Assembly (NCBI GenBank): GCA_043805355.1
Contig: JAZDIB010000035.1
Location: 1-17,251, forward strand
Direction of reading: 5' to 3'
Origin: JAHJRN01 sp043805355
Lineage (GTDB): Bacteria; Patescibacteriota; Patescibacteriia; 2-12-FULL-60-25
DNA: 17,251 nt
The notes below the pieces were generated by a model. That model did not search any database and was not told where the DNA came from. It saw nothing but the letters and a program-made list of their open reading frames with translations. Shown in pieces: positions 7,679-13,514 of the stretch. Each line of letters opens with the position of its first letter. The first letter of the stretch is position 1. The translations under genes and the position numbers were made by a program.

Positions 7679-7705
7679 TAGCAGTGGAGACACGTATGTC
7701 GTCTG

Positions 7706-8704
7706 TCAAGTCGCAGTCGTCCCAACAAGGGCCGGGTCGAAGGCGACTTGTTTGCTGAGACATGCATGGAGGACAACAGTGAGCCGTCTGGCGATGCTGC
7801 CATACGCCACACCGATCGGCTTTCCGCGCTCGAGATCGTATTGGAATCGTCGGCGAAACGGCTCGCTCCACATCACGAGGTTCTTAGCTGTCCAGCCCAG
7901 AAGGAATCGAAGCATGGGTGAACCGCTCTTTGTCATCGATCCCGCGCCGCGGATCGATGTTCCACTTTCCTTCACGCGGGGGTCCAGGCCCGCGAATGCC
8001 GCAAGGGCGTGCCCGTCGCGAAACCGCTCAATGCCCATGGTCTCGGCGAGAAACCGCGCGGCGGTCTCATCTCCGATCCCGGGGATCGCGGTCATGATGC
8101 CGAACTCCGTTGGGAACACCCGCAGAGCCTCGCGAATCAGGTCGCCCCGAAGGCGCGCAATTTCAGGATCGAGCGACGTCGGACGCGGTGCATATTCGCT
8201 AGGAAGGCCTCGTTCAGCGTAGACGGCAACATGCGCCCTGAGCGACTGCCGCTGCCACAGCAGGTGGTCGTAGGAGCGGCCCAATGCCTGTAGGGCGCGC
8301 CTGTCCGCATCCCATGAGAATGCGTGTCCAATCTTGCCTCTCTTTTCGCGAAGTTTCTGCGCGATGCCGAGCGCGTCCGATGCGTCCGTCTTCACGGAAC
8401 GGACCGAACTGCGGAGGGCCTTCGTCGTCGTGAGCTGTGGGTTCAGGACCTGAATGCCGACGCCGGCCTTCAAGAAGGTCTTCGCGATCGATTCGTGGTA
8501 GTGCCCGGTGGCTTCGGCGCCGACGACCAGGTCTGGATGGGTCTTGCGTGTCTTCGAAACGAAGGAGGCGAGCGAACGCTTGTCGGTCTTCAGCTTGCCT
8601 CGTGCGAGTACTTCTCCGAACGAGTCAACAATCGCATAGGCATGCTCAGACTTGCCGATATCTAAACCAAGGAACGCGGTCGATTCGGTCACAAGACGTG
8701 ACAT
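7706..8704 (-). CDS. IS110-family transposase (DEDD serine recombinase)
   Basis: IS110 recombinases cut and join donor and target DNA under the guidance of a bridge RNA encoded in the element. The 332-aa protein has both halves of the family. The N-terminal RuvC-like domain has FLGLDIGKSEHAYA (Asp15), VGAEATGHYH (Glu64) and VKTDASDALG (Asp107, Asp110). The C-terminal Transposase_20 domain has the helix-hairpin-helix-like IPGIGDETAARFLAE (207-221), FAGLDPRVKESG and the serine-rich GAGSMTKSGSPMLRFLL (253-269), where the nucleophilic serine should lie. A coiled linker (about 130-180) joins them. It looks intact. No Shine-Dalgarno precedes the start; the 33 bases at -25 to -57 are almost pure pyrimidine. 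Codon usage and GC resemble the neighbours. Confidence 0.93.
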   Translation of the reverse strand: MSRLVTESTAFLGLDIGKSEHAYAIVDSFGEVLARGKLKTDKRSLASFVSKTRKTHPDLVVGAEATGHYHESIAKTFLKAGVGIQVLNPQLTTTKALRSSVRSVKTDASDALGIAQKLREKRGKIGHAFSWDADRRALQALGRSYDHLLWQRQSLRAHVAVYAERGLPSEYAPRPTSLDPEIARLRGDLIREALRVFPTEFGIMTAIPGIGDETAARFLAETMGIERFRDGHALAAFAGLDPRVKESGTSIRGAGSMTKSGSPMLRFLLGWTAKNLVMWSEPFRRRFQYDLERGKPIGVAYGSIARRLTVVLHACLSKQVAFDPALVGTTAT

Positions 8705-8911
8705 AGATTGCGTTTTTCTCGTAGAATTAGAGAAGGAGCGAAAGAAGAGAAAAGAGAAGAATGCATCCGCTCAGAACGCGCGCCTCCTCCAGCAGCCTTC
8801 CGATTTGCCATTCGGGATGAGGAGCGGCTCGCTCTTCTCCCAGCCACGTATTCGCTTTGGTAACGAGAAGGCGCGCGTCCTAGTCTCCACTTCGAGATCG
8901 GCAGGGCCGCC
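8705..8911 (-). ncRNA. Candidate IS110 bridge RNA
   Basis: In IS110-group elements the bridge RNA comes from the non-coding end before the recombinase gene. Here minus-strand bases 8880-8865 pair with 8789-8774 to give a continuous 16-bp stem. Two of its pairs are G-U in minus-strand RNA but A-C mismatches in plus-strand RNA, which favours transcription in the recombinase direction. Inside it lies a second hairpin (minus strand, GGGA...AGAGCG-agc-CGCTC...TCCC, about 8844-8817) and a CCGA-8 nt-TCGG stem-loop. A -10 like TATACT (8918-8923) has TTGAGA 19 bp upstream (8943-8948). The predicted length of up to 207 nt is in the range of known bridge RNAs (177 nt in IS621). Ends are estimates. Guide loops are not assigned. 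Confidence 0.55.
8729..8761. repeat. Homopurine/homopyrimidine tract
   Basis: On the plus strand, 32 of 33 bases are A or G (single C at 8739). It separates the structured RNA from the recombinase start and leaves that start without a Shine-Dalgarno. Confidence 0.8.
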
Positions 8912-9008
8912 GTCTCAGTATATGGACCAGGATCGAAATGCCTCTCAAGTTAGCCACGAAGTCTGCGGCTGCGAAAGCGAGCTACTCCTCTCCCTGCCAC
9001 GTATTCGC
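8832..9008. repeat. 24-bp near-identical direct repeats
   Basis: 8832-8855 and 8985-9008 match at 22 of 24 positions (differences at the 4th and 11th bases), 153 bp apart. The shared core is GCCACGTATTCGC. One copy lies inside the candidate bridge RNA, the other at the presumed outer edge of the element. The stretch from 9009 to 9134 holds only a 5-bp hairpin (GCCTG-tct-CAGGC, 9061-9073) and no gene I can support. Confidence 0.8.
8918..8948 (-). promoter_or_regulatory. Possible promoter of the IS110 non-coding RNA
   Basis: On the minus strand, TTGAGA (8943-8948), 19-bp spacer, TATACT (8918-8923). The spacer is two bases longer than ideal. It points into the structured RNA region. Confidence 0.4.
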
Positions 9009-9134
9009 CGTGCACAGTGAGGGGCACACGTCTTTTACTCCGGAACGAGATCAGGACCGAGCCTGTCTCAGGCCGCCAGCGTCAAGGTCGAACGCTCCCT
9101 CACCATTGCACGACACCTGGCAGCATAGAAGTAT

Positions 9135-9443
9135 ATGGAACGTGAACCGACGATTGGTGATGTCCTCGACACGGTCAACGACGTCCTGGTGGCCGTGAAT
9201 GAATTCGCCAGCCACGTCGACCAACGATTCGACGGTGTCGACAAGCGGTTCGATATTGTGGACCAACGTCTAGAGCACTTGGAATCCGATGTTACGGCCA
9301 TCAAGCGGGATATGCGGACCGTGAAGAACGACCTTGCGGCTGGGATGGATCAGGTCGTGGGGATCCAGAAGAAGGTGGAACTCGAGACGCTCGCGTTACG
9401 TTCGCGATGCGACCGCATCGACGTCAGATTGGATCGGGCGTGA
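9135..9443 (+). CDS. Small coiled-coil protein
   Basis: The 102-aa product begins MEREPTIGDVLDTVNDVLVAVNEFASH and continues as regular seven-residue units: VDQRFDG, VDKRFDI, VDQRLEH, LESDVTA, IKRDMRT, VKNDLAA. Hydrophobic residues recur at positions 1 and 5 of each unit, which defines a coiled coil running through most of the protein. There is no signal peptide, membrane span or known catalytic motif. The DNA shows the same repeat in its first units. Similar short "xPTIxDVLxxV..." coiled-coil proteins occur widely in Patescibacteria, generally of unknown role. The ribosome binding site is weak. It follows the insertion sequence, but nothing links it to transposition. Confidence 0.75.
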   Translation: MEREPTIGDVLDTVNDVLVAVNEFASHVDQRFDGVDKRFDIVDQRLEHLESDVTAIKRDMRTVKNDLAAGMDQVVGIQKKVELETLALRSRCDRIDVRLDRA

Positions 9444-9504
9444 TTTTTTCGTCCCCCTGAGTTTTTTGCCCATTTCATAAGCAGGAATTTTATATCCTGG
9501 CGGC

Positions 9505-9533
9505 TTGACACGAGCACCGATTTCGGGTATGTT
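9505..9533 (+). promoter_or_regulatory. Promoter of TetR gene with internal palindromic operator
   Basis: TTGACA (9505-9510), 17-bp spacer, TATGTT (9528-9533). The spacer contains CCGATTTCGG (9517-9526), an inverted repeat. The promoter at 13458 has the same design with the palindrome at the same spacer position. The gap 9444-9585 also holds CAGGA/TCCTG arms (9482-9499) just upstream. Confidence 0.8.
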
Positions 9534-9585
9534 CATTCGTTCCTTGATACCAGAGTGAATCAAACCACGAAGAGGAGGCCGATAC

Positions 9586-10062
9586 ATGCCATATGTCTCG
9601 CGGTCAATGAAGGAAAAGCGAAGGCAGCTCATTCTCCAGGCAGCTCGGACATGCCTTTCCCGACCTGAGGCGAAAAATAAAGATGTCACGGTCCGTGATG
9701 TCTGTCGAGAGGCAGGGCTCGGTGTCGGTACGCTCTACCGGTACTTCAAGAGCATAGAGATACTCACGTCAGAGGCGCTTGGGCACAAGACGGAAGACCC
9801 TGCTGAGTCGCCGTCACGTTCGTCGCGAGTCCTATCGTCGACAACGTTCCGGATTTCGTATCAGCTCGATGAGCTTCCGAACAAGAGCTGGCGTGGGACA
9901 TGTCGGGATTGCCTCGGCTACTCTGTCGTACGGAAGACTCGCTCGGCCGCAGCCCGTTCGTTGAAGGCGTACGTCTTGCGTGCGATCGCCGACGACATCG
10001 AAAGGGACATATCGAGCCTCGTCCCTTCGTCGATTTCCATCACTCTCGACGAACTCCTGTAG
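9586..10062 (+). CDS. TetR/AcrR-type transcriptional regulator, short
   Basis: The N-terminal domain is typical TetR: a first helix EKRRQLILQAARTCLS (9-24), then the helix-turn-helix VTVRDVCREAGLGVGTLYRYFKSIEIL (34-60) with the GVGTLYRYF recognition helix. The remaining 95 residues are helical and unlike a standard TetR ligand domain, and the total of 158 aa is shorter than the usual 190-210. I saw no frameshift that would restore a longer protein. AGGAGG (9573-9578) seven bases before the ATG supports the start. The promoter carries a palindrome, so autorepression is likely, as for many TetR proteins. The terminator at 10083-10110 closes it. Confidence 0.85.
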   Translation: MPYVSRSMKEKRRQLILQAARTCLSRPEAKNKDVTVRDVCREAGLGVGTLYRYFKSIEILTSEALGHKTEDPAESPSRSSRVLSSTTFRISYQLDELPNKSWRGTCRDCLGYSVVRKTRSAAARSLKAYVLRAIADDIERDISSLVPSSISITLDELL

Positions 10063-10082
10063 TTCGATTGGAGGGGCATCTC

Positions 10083-10110
10083 AAAAACCCGACCGGTCTG
10101 GTCGGGTTTT
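10083..10110. terminator. Bidirectional terminator between converging genes
   Basis: AAAACCCGACC (10084-10094) and GGTCGGGTTTT (10100-10110) form a perfect 11-bp stem with A and T runs at opposite ends. It serves the TetR gene on the plus strand and the surface-protein gene on the minus strand. Confidence 0.93.
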
Positions 10111-10131
10111 CGCTAGGTCGATTCCGATCGG

Positions 10132-11535
10132 TCACGGCGTCACCGTGATACTGTTCGACGCCTCGAGCTTGCCGCCGACGTCGGTGAAGCCCGTGAAGGT
10201 CGTCGTCTTGGAGAACTGGACCGTGATCTCGCAGCTCGCGTATTCGCAGAGGGCGAGCGCGTCGGCGTCGGGCGACGTCCCTTCCACGATGGTGGACCAG
10301 CCGATGGTCTCTCCTGAGGGAGCCGAGAGCGCGAGGACCGCCTGGTTCGTCGTGGGGCGGCTCGTGAGCGCGAGCGACGGCTTCGGGGGCGTGCCGCTCG
10401 TCACCGTGACCGTGACGGCCGGGGACTGATACGTGGTCCCATCGAACGTCACGACCGAATAGAGCTGGGTCGTCCGGTAGAACGGGCTGGAGGAGGCGCA
10501 GAGCGTCGCGATACCGCAGTCGTCCCAAAGAATGGGGTTCGGTTCGCCCGGGATGACGGCGTAGATCTTGTGGCTCTTGATGCCCTGGATCCTCGTCGCG
10601 TCGGACGTGAAGCTGACGCGGCTGCCGGCGGTCACCGAGAGCGGAGAGACGCCCATGACGAGGTTCGAGGAAGCAGCCGGGACGGTCAGGGCGGCCTGCT
10701 GTCCGACCGAGGTCACGATGCGGATGCCGAGGTCATCCGTCGCGACGGCGGAGAAGCGGGCGTTCAGGGGCGCCTGGGGGACGGTATACATGAAGCTGCA
10801 GGTCGTACTCCGGCTGCAGGTCGCGAGCGGCGATGCCGACTGGTCGCTGAAGAGCTCGAGGGTCGCGATGTCATGCGTGTTGCCGGTGACGGTCGCGAAG
10901 ACGAGGATGGTCTGGTTCAAGGTCGCTTGGGAGGCGCTGACGCCGACCGAGATGGAGGCACCCGTCGATTCGGACGGCGCGACCGGGGTCGTCGGGAGCG
11001 TGGGCGCGACGTAGCCGACGGAACGGATGTCGTCGCTGATGGTCGCGATGGCGCGTTCCTCGTTCAAGTTGTAGTCCGCGGCGGCGCCGATGGGGGAGCC
11101 GACGAGGTAATTGGTGAAGAACGTGTCGGCGACGTCATGGACCTTCGTGTTCCACGCGGAACCGTACAGCGCGGACGCGACCGATTCGGCCATCACCCGG
11201 CGGAGCACGCCGAACCGCGAGACCGCGTAGACCTTGGGGTCGGTCGCGACCTTCACGAGCTGGCTGCCCGGCCGGTACGTTACGTTCCCGGCGAGCCTGT
11301 AGGACGCGAGTTCCGCGTCGGGGACGGTCACGACGCCCGTGAAGTCCGTATACCAGCTGAAGAACACGCGTTCGTTGGGGAACGCATACCGTTTGCCCGC
11401 CTCGACGAAGTAGACGGCGGGACTGGTCGCTCCTTTGATGAGCGTGCCGCCCTGCACGGCGGCGTGGGACGCGAGAGGCGCGGCGCAGGCGGCGAAGACC
11501 GTCGCGGCCGCGATGAACGTTCGGATGGTTGTCAT
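10132..11535 (-). CDS. Secreted surface protein with CPR-type N-terminal domain and three Ig-like repeats
   Basis: Residues 1-25 form a signal peptide ending PLASHA. Residues 29-165 are a domain with GTLIKGATSPAVYFV, GKRYAFPNERVFFSWY, GNVTYRPGSQLVKV and DPKVYAVSRFGVLRRV, a pattern I know from many exported proteins of Patescibacteria. A Pro/Thr linker (about 176-195) follows, then three beta-rich repeats of 90-100 aa (about 196-286, 291-379, 386-467). Each repeat has one close cysteine pair: 240/246, 340/346 and 430/435, likely disulfides outside the cell. There is no C-terminal membrane anchor or sorting signal. TATATT (minus strand, 11545-11550) lies nine bases before the ATG, so the mRNA may be nearly leaderless. 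The role is probably cell surface or adhesion, by inference. Confidence 0.85.
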   Translation of the reverse strand: MTTIRTFIAAATVFAACAAPLASHAAVQGGTLIKGATSPAVYFVEAGKRYAFPNERVFFSWYTDFTGVVTVPDAELASYRLAGNVTYRPGSQLVKVATDPKVYAVSRFGVLRRVMAESVASALYGSAWNTKVHDVADTFFTNYLVGSPIGAAADYNLNEERAIATISDDIRSVGYVAPTLPTTPVAPSESTGASISVGVSASQATLNQTILVFATVTGNTHDIATLELFSDQSASPLATCSRSTTCSFMYTVPQAPLNARFSAVATDDLGIRIVTSVGQQAALTVPAASSNLVMGVSPLSVTAGSRVSFTSDATRIQGIKSHKIYAVIPGEPNPILWDDCGIATLCASSSPFYRTTQLYSVVTFDGTTYQSPAVTVTVTSGTPPKPSLALTSRPTTNQAVLALSAPSGETIGWSTIVEGTSPDADALALCEYASCEITVQFSKTTTFTGFTDVGGKLEASNSITVTP

Positions 11536-11544
11536 AGTGCTGGG

Positions 11545-11573
11545 AATATACCGCGGATGGCGCGATGCAAAAA
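11545..11573 (-). promoter_or_regulatory. Possible leaderless promoter of the surface-protein gene
   Basis: On the minus strand TATATT (11545-11550) stands nine bases before the ATG, with a weak TTTTTG (11568-11573) 17 bp upstream that overlaps the T run of the tRNA terminator. Confidence 0.4.
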
Positions 11574-11592
11574 GACCCGGCGTCCCCGGGCC
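11569..11592 (-). terminator. Terminator after tRNA-Leu
   Basis: On the minus strand a 7-bp stem (11592-11586 with 11580-11574, one G-U pair) with a 5-nt loop is followed by five T (11573-11569). The wobble pair exists only in minus-strand RNA, in agreement with its direction. Confidence 0.9.
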
Positions 11593-11599
11593 TTCGTGA

Positions 11600-11686
11600 T
11601 GGTGGGCGAGGTGGGAGTCGAACCCACAACCTCTTGCGAGGACCGGCTCCTAAGGCCGGCGCGTATGCCAGTTCCGCCACTCGCCC
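11600..11686 (-). tRNA. tRNA-Leu (anticodon UAG)
   Basis: The minus strand folds into a full cloverleaf. The acceptor stem is GGGCGAG (11686-11680) with CTCGCCC (11610-11604), and 3' A plus encoded CCA end at 11600. The D loop has GGCGGAACTGGCA. The anticodon stem CCGGC/GCCGG holds the loop CTTAGGA, giving anticodon TAG. The long variable arm (TCCTCGCAAGAGG region) is a class II feature that fits leucine. The T arm is GTGGG-TTCGACT-CCCAC. It begins 19 bases after the PP2C stop codon and is closed by its own terminator, so it is probably cut from the same transcript. Confidence 0.96.
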
Positions 11687-11705
11687 ATGCGGCTTCCGTT
11701 CTATC

Positions 11706-12851
11706 CTATCCGACTCGTTCCTTCAACCCTTCGGGGATGTGGACCCCGACGATGGCGATATCGTCGTCGTATTTATACGCGCGTCGGAATATCGCGCCGA
11801 CGCGGAGGCTGTCGAGGCGTTGCTCGAGCGTGTCGCCGTCACCCGCGTCGTGCGACATCTCGACGAGGTCCATCTGATCCAGCGTCCGCTCTTCCGGAGG
11901 CGGCATCTCGGTCACGAGGCGCTCGTACTTGTCGATGACCCCGTCCGTGCAGAAGAGGAGGTCTTCCCCGGGCTCCATCCGGACGAGGGAGAACGTCGGA
12001 TAGATGCCGGTCTCGGAGCCGAGCGGCTCCATGACCGTGTTCGAGAGCTCGAGATAGTCGTATCCCTTGCCGTTGACGTCCTTCTTTTCGTCTAGGTTCG
12101 TCTTCAGCCGATAGAGGTCCTCGACCGTCAGGAGGTTCAGGTCGATGAGGCGGTTCAGGAGCGAGCCTTCGTCCGTGATCCGCCGGAGCGAGCCGTCGCG
12201 GCCGCGGATGAAAGCCCCGCTGTCGCCGACGTTTCCGACCATAGCCCAACGTGTCCCGTCCTCCGCGACATGGACGAACCCCACGCATGCCGTCGTCATG
12301 AGTTTGCGTTCCAAGAGGCGGTCCTGCGCGCGCATGAGGGCGGCGTAGAGCGCCACGGCCTTGCGGGTCAGGGCCTCGTCCTGCAGGAGCAGGTCCTGCG
12401 CGTCCGTGTCCGGGACGGTCTCGACGATGTAATGGATGATGTCCGGGCTCGGGTCGTCTGTCCGCTGCAGGTCCTCCTGAAACGAGGGGACGAGCAGGTC
12501 GGAGGCGAGGTCGCTCGCATCGTCCGGGTTGACCGTGGCGCCGAGGCCGTCGAAGACGCCGACGAGCCCGGTGTGTGGGTCCGCGATGATCATGTCCTGG
12601 TTCCGTCCGCCCCCCTTGTTCTCGTTCTTCTTCTCGAGGGTCACCGCCACGTCCAGGCCCTCGAACCCGTGGATCTCGCGGGCGGTCACGACGTCCATGT
12701 TCTGGAAGTATCGCGACACGCGGTCGTGTTCCTGGAGCTCGATGCGGAGCGTGGGCTCCTCCGGCGGCTCCGCGTCCTCGACGGACGGCGTCGTCTCCCG
12801 GCCGAGCGGCATCGGGACCAGCGTCTTCGTGAAGGGATTCCTCTCGCTCAT
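11706..12851 (-). CDS. PP2C-type protein serine/threonine phosphatase
   Basis: PPM/PP2C enzymes remove phosphate from Ser or Thr with two metal ions. The 381-aa protein shows the metal and active-site motifs in order: GRNQD (82-86), GVFDGLGAT (98-106), GNVGDSGAF (206-214), FCTDGVID (300-307) and KYDDDIAIVGV (360-370). An unrelated 50-residue N-terminal stretch, rich in Pro and Glu, precedes it. There is no membrane span or sensor domain, so it is cytoplasmic. The start follows the tdk stop after five bases without a Shine-Dalgarno, which suggests translational coupling. Its partner kinase is not in the window. Substrate unknown. Confidence 0.88.
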   Translation of the reverse strand: MSERNPFTKTLVPMPLGRETTPSVEDAEPPEEPTLRIELQEHDRVSRYFQNMDVVTAREIHGFEGLDVAVTLEKKNENKGGGRNQDMIIADPHTGLVGVFDGLGATVNPDDASDLASDLLVPSFQEDLQRTDDPSPDIIHYIVETVPDTDAQDLLLQDEALTRKAVALYAALMRAQDRLLERKLMTTACVGFVHVAEDGTRWAMVGNVGDSGAFIRGRDGSLRRITDEGSLLNRLIDLNLLTVEDLYRLKTNLDEKKDVNGKGYDYLELSNTVMEPLGSETGIYPTFSLVRMEPGEDLLFCTDGVIDKYERLVTEMPPPEERTLDQMDLVEMSHDAGDGDTLEQRLDSLRVGAIFRRAYKYDDDIAIVGVHIPEGLKERVG

Positions 12852-12856
12852 GTCCG

Positions 12857-13426
12857 TCAGAGTACCACGTGATGTGTGAGGCAGCGCGGCTCGTAGGTGA
12901 TGACGCTGTCCGAGCTCTCGACGAGCACGGTCGGCTCGTCGCGGCGGACCGGCTGGCCGTTCTTGAGCCGTTGCGTCCGCGTCGCGTTGTGCCGACGGCA
13001 GACGCTGCAGACCGCTTTCGTCCGCTGGACGTCGGTCTCGGGGAGCGAGAGGAGCGCGACCGCGATGGGGAACGCGTCGCCGCGGAAGTCCGTGTCAAGC
13101 CCGGCGACGAGCACGGTCTTGCCTCCGCGGACCGCGTCATGCAGGAGCGGCACGACGTCCGGCCCGAAGAACTGCGCCTCGTCCACGCCGATGACGTTGT
13201 ACTGGTCCAGGACGCGTCGGATACCTACCAGGTCCGTCTCCGGTACGGTCAGGCCGTCGTAGGTGAGGCCGGCGCGCGACTGCACCATGGCCGAGCGCGT
13301 GTCCGTGGCGGGCCGGAGGCAGATGGTCGGCACCTGTCGTTCCGCGTGGATGCGCAGGTGGCGCACGAGTTCCAGCGTCTTGCCGCAGGCCATGGGGCCG
13401 GTGAAGAAGGTGATGGATCCGGGCAT
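12857..13426 (-). CDS. tdk: Thymidine kinase
   Basis: The enzyme phosphorylates thymidine to dTMP with ATP (salvage). The 189-aa product has the type II thymidine kinase features: P-loop GPMACGKT (10-17), VDEAQFF (81-87) with catalytic Glu83, GLDTDFRG (109-116), and a zinc ribbon made of Cys140-x2-Cys143 and Cys182-x2-His185. The start at 13426 is preferred over a longer open frame because MPGSITFFTGPM is the usual family beginning and because a promoter lies just before it. TACGAT (13436-13441) is nine bases upstream, so the mRNA is probably leaderless. It leads a transcription unit tdk-PP2C-tRNA-Leu. Together with the dCMP deaminase it serves dTMP supply. Confidence 0.94.
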   Translation of the reverse strand: MPGSITFFTGPMACGKTLELVRHLRIHAERQVPTICLRPATDTRSAMVQSRAGLTYDGLTVPETDLVGIRRVLDQYNVIGVDEAQFFGPDVVPLLHDAVRGGKTVLVAGLDTDFRGDAFPIAVALLSLPETDVQRTKAVCSVCRRHNATRTQRLKNGQPVRRDEPTVLVESSDSVITYEPRCLTHHVVL

Positions 13427-13435
13427 ATCCAAGGT

Positions 13436-13464
13436 ATCGTAGACGGCGGTCGAAGGCTTGACAA
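13436..13464 (-). promoter_or_regulatory. tdk promoter, sharing its -35 bases with a divergent promoter
   Basis: On the minus strand TTGTCA (13459-13464), 17-bp spacer, TACGAT (13436-13441). The -35 overlaps TTGACA (13458-13463) of the plus-strand promoter. Confidence 0.6.
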
Positions 13465-13486
13465 AACAGCCGAAATCGGGTATAGG
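13458..13486 (+). promoter_or_regulatory. Promoter with internal operator, for the gene at 13515
   Basis: TTGACA (13458-13463), 17-bp spacer, TATAGG (13481-13486). The spacer holds the palindrome CCGAAATCGG (13470-13479), at spacer positions 7-16, exactly as in the TetR promoter. Both are also preceded by GGC and followed by GTTCAT. Confidence 0.8.
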
Positions 13487-13514
13487 TTCATCAGGACGTT
13501 CCCGGAGGAATATC

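Larger units (their letters stand above)
7691..9008 (-). mobile_element. IS110-family insertion sequence (ends approximate)
   Basis: The element contains one recombinase gene (7706-8704, minus strand) and a non-coding end upstream of it, the arrangement of the IS110 group (in the IS1111 group the long non-coding end is downstream). Ends are inferred: CACGTAT occurs at 7691-7697 and 8998-9004 in the same orientation, and a third copy lies inside the non-coding end (8845-8851). This gives about 1.3 kb, a normal IS110 size. Alternative limits come from a 9-bp inverted repeat, AGTGGAGAC at 7683-7691 and GTCTCCACT at 8883-8891. The element separates efp from the coiled-coil gene at 9135. Its presence is secure; its exact borders are not. 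Confidence 0.6.

Noticed and set aside
7946..7948. Possible loss of the IS110 catalytic serine, since MTK stands where many relatives have ISK
   Set aside because: Variants with ITK are common in the family and other serines lie nearby, so an alignment by eye cannot decide it.
9779..10148. Possible frameshift giving the TetR protein a longer C-terminus
   Set aside because: The other frames give Arg-rich sequence without TetR-like helices, while the called frame keeps a plausible helical end (RSLKAYVLRAIADDIERDISSL).
11839..13140. Long Arg/Pro-rich minus-strand open frame over PP2C and tdk
   Set aside because: It overlaps two genes with intact catalytic motifs in another frame on the same strand; composition is typical of a GC-rich shadow.
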